The translations under genes and the position numbers were made by a program. The notes beneath the pieces were generated by a model, which made no database searches, had not been told where the DNA came from, and saw only the letters and a program-made list of their open reading frames with translations. From VRUE01 sp963774405 (GTDB taxonomy: Bacteria; Actinomycetota; Thermoleophilia; Solirubrobacterales; 70-9), in assembly GCA_963774405.1 (NCBI GenBank), contig CAVZEV010000002.1:228692-292691 (forward strand): a DNA stretch of 64,000 bases, in the 5' to 3' direction. Shown here one piece after another: positions 61,942 to 64,000 of the stretch. How positions within the stretch are numbered: the first letter of the stretch is position 1; the number at the start of each line of letters is the position of its first letter.

Positions 61942-64000
61942 CTCCTGTCTTCATTGCTCGATGGACTGGGACATAGAACTGCCGATGGAAGCTTGGCCGG
62001 GGCGCTAGCGCCCTCCCCCCTGTGGTGCTTTGAGCGCTTCTTGTGCTTCTTGTTGCACTGCGCCACCAGCTTGGGCTTGCTGTCTGAGACCTTGCCGTTT
62101 TGGCCGTCGAGCTTGAGCGTGGCGCGCCAGGTGCCCTTGCAGATGTCGGTCGAGTTCTGAAAGAGGCCCTTCTTGGCCCCCTGGGCGTTGAAGATCAGCT
62201 TCGTGATCGGGGCGTCGGGGACCGATTCGAAGCGCACCCGCAGGCCGCCGTTGACCGAGTCGACGCGCCCCGCGGCGTCGATCTCGAGCGGCTGGTAGGG
62301 GGGGCCGTGCAGGGCGACCACCAGGTCGGGCAGCTTGTGGTTGGAGGAGCGCAGGTAGGCGGGGCCCTGCAGGGGATAGTCGACCAGCGGGCTCCAGACC
62401 TTGACGTGGCCGTAGATCGAGCCGCGCGGGCACTGTTTGGCGGCGAACTGCACGCGGGTGCAGATCGTGCGGAAGTGGGCCTGGTCGATGAACTCAGAGC
62501 GCGGGAAGGCAAAGGAGACCTTGGCGGTGTTGGCTTCGCCCGCCTTGGCGGTGAAGACCGCTTTGAGGCGGGGGTGGGCGCCGCGGTGGGTGCGCCCGTA
62601 GAGGCGCACCTTCATCTTCGGCTTGTAGGGGAGGGATTTGCAGCCGCCGGCCTGGAAGCGCTCGGAGATCGGCGCGGCGGCGCCCAGGCTGGAGATCGCC
62701 TGTCCGGCGAATGCCTTTTCAGCGCAGGAGGTCGGGTTGAGGGTGAAGTTCGGCCGCCCGGCCCGAAGCGCCACCGAGCGCAGGTCGAGCGGCACCCCGT
62801 CGAGGATCTGCGGCAAGGGGTCTGAGACGGCGCGGACCTCGGCGCTGACGGGGTCGATGTAGGTGGCTATGCGGGTCACTACGTTGCCCAGATCGAAGGG
62901 GCCGGCGACGGCGGGGACGATCGCGACGATGCTGATCGGGGCGCCCTCGTAGGGGCCGGCGAGGTAGGCGCGGCCGGTCGTGTAGTAGGGGTTGGGGCCC
63001 GCACCGGCGGCGCCGGTGACCGTGCCCACTTCCGAGCCCGCGGGGCAGCTCGGGGTCGGCGAGCTCGGCGGCGCCCTTCTCGGGGGCTTCGCGCGAGCGC
63101 GCCTTGGCGATCTGGGCCTCGGTGCAGGTGCCGACCCCGGCGAGCCTTGCGATCAGGCCCTTGGGCATGCTCGCTTCGATCCTCGAGAACCGCTGGGTGC
63201 CGTCGGCCCGGGTGAGCTTGAAGATCAGCGGGCTGTATTTCCCGGCGGCGGGGCTCTCGGTGCCGGCGGAGAGCTTGGGGGCGTTTGGCAGCCCGGCCTC
63301 GCCGCTCGGGCAGGGGCCGCCGCCGGGGGCGGCGGAGATCGCAAAGCTCGATTCGGGGAAGGCGTCCCCTCCTTCGGGGGCGCTCCAGGGGATGAGGTCG
63401 GTCTCGGTGGTGTAGGTGGTGCAGGCGGGCGGGGTGATCAGGGAGCCGCGGGCGCCGCCGAAGATGTGCACCGCGATGTCTTCGATCGGCTGCTCGGGGT
63501 TGTCTTTGAAGTAGGTGGTGATCCGGCCCGTATGGGGGTCAAGCGCCCCTTCCCCGGCGAGCTTGGCGACGATCCCGGTCTTTTTGTCTTCGATCGCGAG
63601 GTAGACCGCGACCAGCGAGCCGAAGGGGTTGGCGAAGGGCCGGGCCAAGTAGACCGAGCCGTGCAGCGCTTCCGGCACCGGCTTGCCTTCGGGGTCTTCT
63701 TCGACTTCGTGGGCTTCGTTTCTGGCGACCAGCAGCGGGGTGCTCGCTTCCAGGGTGCCGATCTTGGCCTGATCGGGGCAGCTCTGGGGCTCCTTTGAGA
63801 AGTCGAGGCGCCCGGCTTCAGCGCCCGTCCCGACTTCGCCGAGGAAGCCGATCTGGGCCTCCGTGCAGGCGCCCAGGCCGGCCGCCTGGGCGGGGTTTAC
63901 CGCCAGCCCGGCGGGGAAGGTGACGGCGGCGTCTCGCAGCGGCGCGGGCGAGCGCGAGCCGAGTTTCATCTCGGTGGGCTGGTGCAGGGAGAAATCGAGG
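61938..64000 (-). CDS. Large secreted beta-rich protein (5' end outside window), one frameshift
   Basis: The frame is open at the window edge, so the N-terminus is missing. Visible: FPAGLAVNPAQAAGLGACTE repeated later as MPKGLIARLAGVGTCTEAQI (a repeated 'P.GL......GvG.CteaQI' unit), GSVYLARPFANPFGSLVAVY, RAYLAGPYEGAPISIVAIVP, and a Lys-rich C-terminus (QCNKKHKKRSKHHRGEGAS). The frame breaks near 63040 (PELPR | SEVGTVTGAAG). Probably a wall-associated repeat protein of the same secreted set. Confidence 0.7.

Overview
The window is about 70% GC with dense, mostly minus-strand gene runs joined by 4-base stop/start overlaps. It looks like a chromosome segment of a high-GC actinobacterium. I infer class Thermoleophilia (Solirubrobacterales-like) from the gene order alaS-ruvX-mltG-aroE-aroC-aroKB-aroQ-M24 peptidase and efp-nusB, a fused aroKB, many secreted IPT/PASTA, collagen-like and cysteine-bearing export proteins, and frequent TANNNT -10 boxes 6-8 nt before start codons (leaderless mRNAs). 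No rRNA, CRISPR array, intact transposase or prophage was seen.

Layout. 1-1.8 kb: small accessory genes (DUF4258/DUF2283 pair, GRAM-like, SnoaL-like, GNAT). 1.9-6.0 kb: efp, nusB, a small helical protein, ispA and dxs (translation and isoprenoid precursors). 6.1-9.6 kb: secreted protein, SDR, M42 peptidase, GGDEF cyclase. 9.7-20.4 kb: a long minus-strand run from an NifU-like/MnmA fusion through alaS, ruvX, mltG, aroE, aroC, aroKB, aroQ to an M24 peptidase (tRNA charging and thiolation, wall processing, shikimate pathway). 20.4-28 kb: AbiEi/DUF559 protein, aspS, hisS, metallo-beta-lactamase hydrolase, formiminotransferase-like protein, M29 peptidase, tRNA-Met. 28.1-29.6 kb: small accessory genes behind the tRNA. 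29.7-38.9 kb: IPT/PASTA protein, ETF-quinone oxidoreductase, thrC with a long leader, GNAT, leuS, methyltransferase. 39-43.4 kb: GtrA, GT39-type glycosyltransferase and GH92 mannosidase operon. 44-47.7 kb: an asymmetric heterodimeric ABC exporter. 47.8-53.5 kb: twin lipoproteins, HNH protein, tRNA-Gln, ferredoxin-reductase-like flavoprotein, two TrkA-N proteins, collagen-like protein. 53.9-58.5 kb: two APC permeases with C-terminal USP-like domains and three tiny membrane proteins. 58.6-64 kb: a cluster of secreted proteins, the last cut by the window end.

Two themes cut across the window. First, many conserved genes (ispA, aroE, alaS, aspS, leuS, ETF-QO, trkA, M24, GT39, GH92) are broken by single-base indels, at least one in a homopolymer. 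This looks like uncorrected long-read error, not decay, and it creates a false ispA-dxs fusion. Second, several families of short palindromic repeats sit between genes: a 47-bp element in two inverted copies, a 37-bp element in two copies and a 52-bp hairpin. A further palindrome lies in frame inside an ABC transporter gene.

Most notable: the NifU-like/MnmA fusion, the complementary degeneracy of the two ABC subunits, the palindromic elements, the thrC leader with its own small ORF, and the TrkA-N pair beside APC+USP permeases.
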